The notes below the pieces were generated by a model. That model saw only the letters and a program-made list of their open reading frames with translations, searched no databases and was not told the DNA's origin. Below are positions 62,972-64,000 of a DNA stretch of 64,000 bases, in pieces (position 1 is the first letter of the stretch; each line of letters opens with the position of its first letter). Both the position numbers and the translations under genes were made by a program. This DNA is from Fulvia fulva (Eukaryota > Ascomycota > Dothideomycetes > Mycosphaerellales > Mycosphaerellaceae), in NCBI RefSeq assembly GCF_020509005.1, contig NC_063016.1:4526001-4590000 (forward strand), given 5' to 3'.

Positions 62972-64000
62972 TCACAAGAACTTGCTGACAAGCAACCCAT
63001 TCTTCTTCTGGTACTCCACAATCACCTTCTTCTCCTCATCAGTCAGTCTGCGAAGATGCTCCAGATCCTGTAGGCCAGTGTCCTCTGCGGTCCGCGCAGG
63101 CATCGTGACGAAGTCCCTGATGTTCGAGTTGAAGCACCTGGTAGGCATCGTCGCGATACTGAGCCCCGCAAGATCCAGCTCAAAACGACCACCCTGTGTG
63201 AAGTTAGCCTCTGTCCACGCCCTCCGCGCTTGTAAACATGAACTGACCTCCTTATCCATCTTCGCCAGCGCTCTCTTGACCTCGTTGAGATCATGTAGGA
63301 CGTCCTGCGGAAGCAACACCGCGCTCACCTGATTGAGCGTATGCACCATGTCCCGCAACGCAGTCTGAGTGGCGTCCTCGATCCTAGCAGCATTCAAAGT
63401 CAGTATCAGCAAATCCGCGTGCGCCAAGTCGAGTTGGACCTCTACAGTGCGAAAAGTCCCCTGAGCTGCGATGGCATACACAATCAGCTCTTGTGCCAAA
63501 TCTACCCTATGCAACTGGAGATAGATCCAAACAAGACCACGTGAGATGTCGAGAATCAGGAGCTCCGCACGAGTACGGTGAATGGTGTATGCAATGGTCC
63601 CGTTGACGCGATCCTGGAGAGGCGCGGGAGTAGCCCGGCCAATACCGGTATTGAGAATCTCGATGTTACGAGATATAGCGGCAGGGAAGGATCCTGCCCG
63701 CGCAAGGGTGTCCGCGCCTTTCTTCAACTCGAAGAGAATGTCGAGACGCTCGAGAGCGTACAGATGGCGCCAGACCAGCTTGGGAGAGATATCATCCTTG
63801 ACTTTCTGGACCGCGACTTCATCTGCAAAGCCTCGGATGCTCATATCGTAGCCAGCTCCAACCGCCTCTCCTAGAGCTTCCAGAAACACCGTTTGCATCT
63901 TCTTCGAGACGGGGTGATCAGCTACACGGTTGATCTCGATCCTCGGGGAGCTCGTGTGTTCCTCGTCACCATCGCGAGCATTGGACTTCAGCAAGAGATC
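62972..64000 (-). CDS. Tandem paralog B (5' end beyond the window)
   Basis: Exon 2 is 62972-63193; the preceding exon runs from 63248 to the right edge with no start seen. The 54-nt intron 63194-63247 (GTCAGT, CTAAC, CACAG) has a length divisible by three and no stop, so the unspliced frame is also open. Shared with paralog A: PRIEINRVADHPVSKKMQTV versus PKIEIQRTADRPLLAKHQSE, ISPKLVWRHLYALERLDILF versus LCHKIVWLQSWLWEHFDAVL, and a C-terminal LRRLTDEEKKVIVEYQKKNG. The F-box-like N-terminus is presumably just outside. Function unknown. Confidence 0.72.
   Translation of the reverse strand, partial: DLLLKSNARDGDEEHTSSPRIEINRVADHPVSKKMQTVFLEALGEAVGAGYDMSIRGFADEVAVQKVKDDISPKLVWRHLYALERLDILFELKKGADTLARAGSFPAAISRNIEILNTGIGRATPAPLQDRVNGTIAYTIHRTRAELLILDISRGLVWIYLQLHRVDLAQELIVYAIAAQGTFRTVEVQLDLAHADLLILTLNAARIEDATQTALRDMVHTLNQVSAVLLPQDVLHDLNEVKRALAKMDKEVSSCLQARRAWTEANFTQGGRFELDLAGLSIATMPTRCFNSNIRDFVTMPARTAEDTGLQDLEHLRRLTDEEKKVIVEYQKKNGLLVSKFL

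Overview
This is a fungal nuclear window, almost certainly from a filamentous ascomycete (Pezizomycotina). The introns are short (mostly 49-90 nt, GT..AG, with CTRAY branch sites 10-20 nt from the acceptor). Genes lie compactly on both strands. The families are typical of the group: a HET-domain protein, a DUF3176 membrane protein, NmrA, an MPN- COP9 subunit, a DGAT1-like acyltransferase, and several short-motif F-box-like proteins. A Dothideomycete is my best guess from general character, not from a marker gene.

Layout. 1-2.3 kb has no supported gene. 2.3-8.7 kb holds an MDR oxidoreductase, a frame-disrupted small secreted protein, COP9 subunit CSN6, a DNAJC9-like J protein, and telomere protein Stn1 in a divergent pair with the J protein. 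9.4-11.5 kb is a DUF3176 protein with an in-frame TGA where the family has Trp. 12.0-19.5 kb is an NmrA-like gene whose stop codon region was hit by a complete Ty3/Gypsy chromovirus (two 520-bp LTRs, TTTGT target duplication, gag, pol with chromodomain). 19.5-36 kb is accessory in character: F-box-like genes, a cupin relic, a HET gene, a KCNAB-type aldo-keto reductase, a SRPBCC protein, a HAD hydrolase, dynactin p27, a short-chain dehydrogenase with a GC-AG intron. 36-57 kb is mostly housekeeping: DGAT1-like acyltransferase, PP4 regulatory subunit Psy2/SMEK, polyadenylation factor Pfs2/WDR33, an Ada-type alkylation sensor, a PFA3-like DHHC palmitoyltransferase, HSBP1, a BTB protein, ALG5, and Sct1/Gpt2-type GPAT. 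57-59.5 kb is gene-poor, with a candidate intron-containing tRNA and a foldback repeat. 59.5-64 kb has a MYND protein and two tandem paralogous genes, the second running off the right edge.

Functional links are loose. GPAT and DGAT1-like are the first and last acylation steps of triacylglycerol synthesis and lie 17 kb apart. Psy2, Stn1 and Ada belong to genome maintenance. There is no biosynthetic cluster. The most informative signals are the transposon insertion at a stop codon, its candidate self-priming site, three genes with in-frame stops or frame breaks followed by clearly coding sequence, and the tandem paralogs with a conserved intron position.
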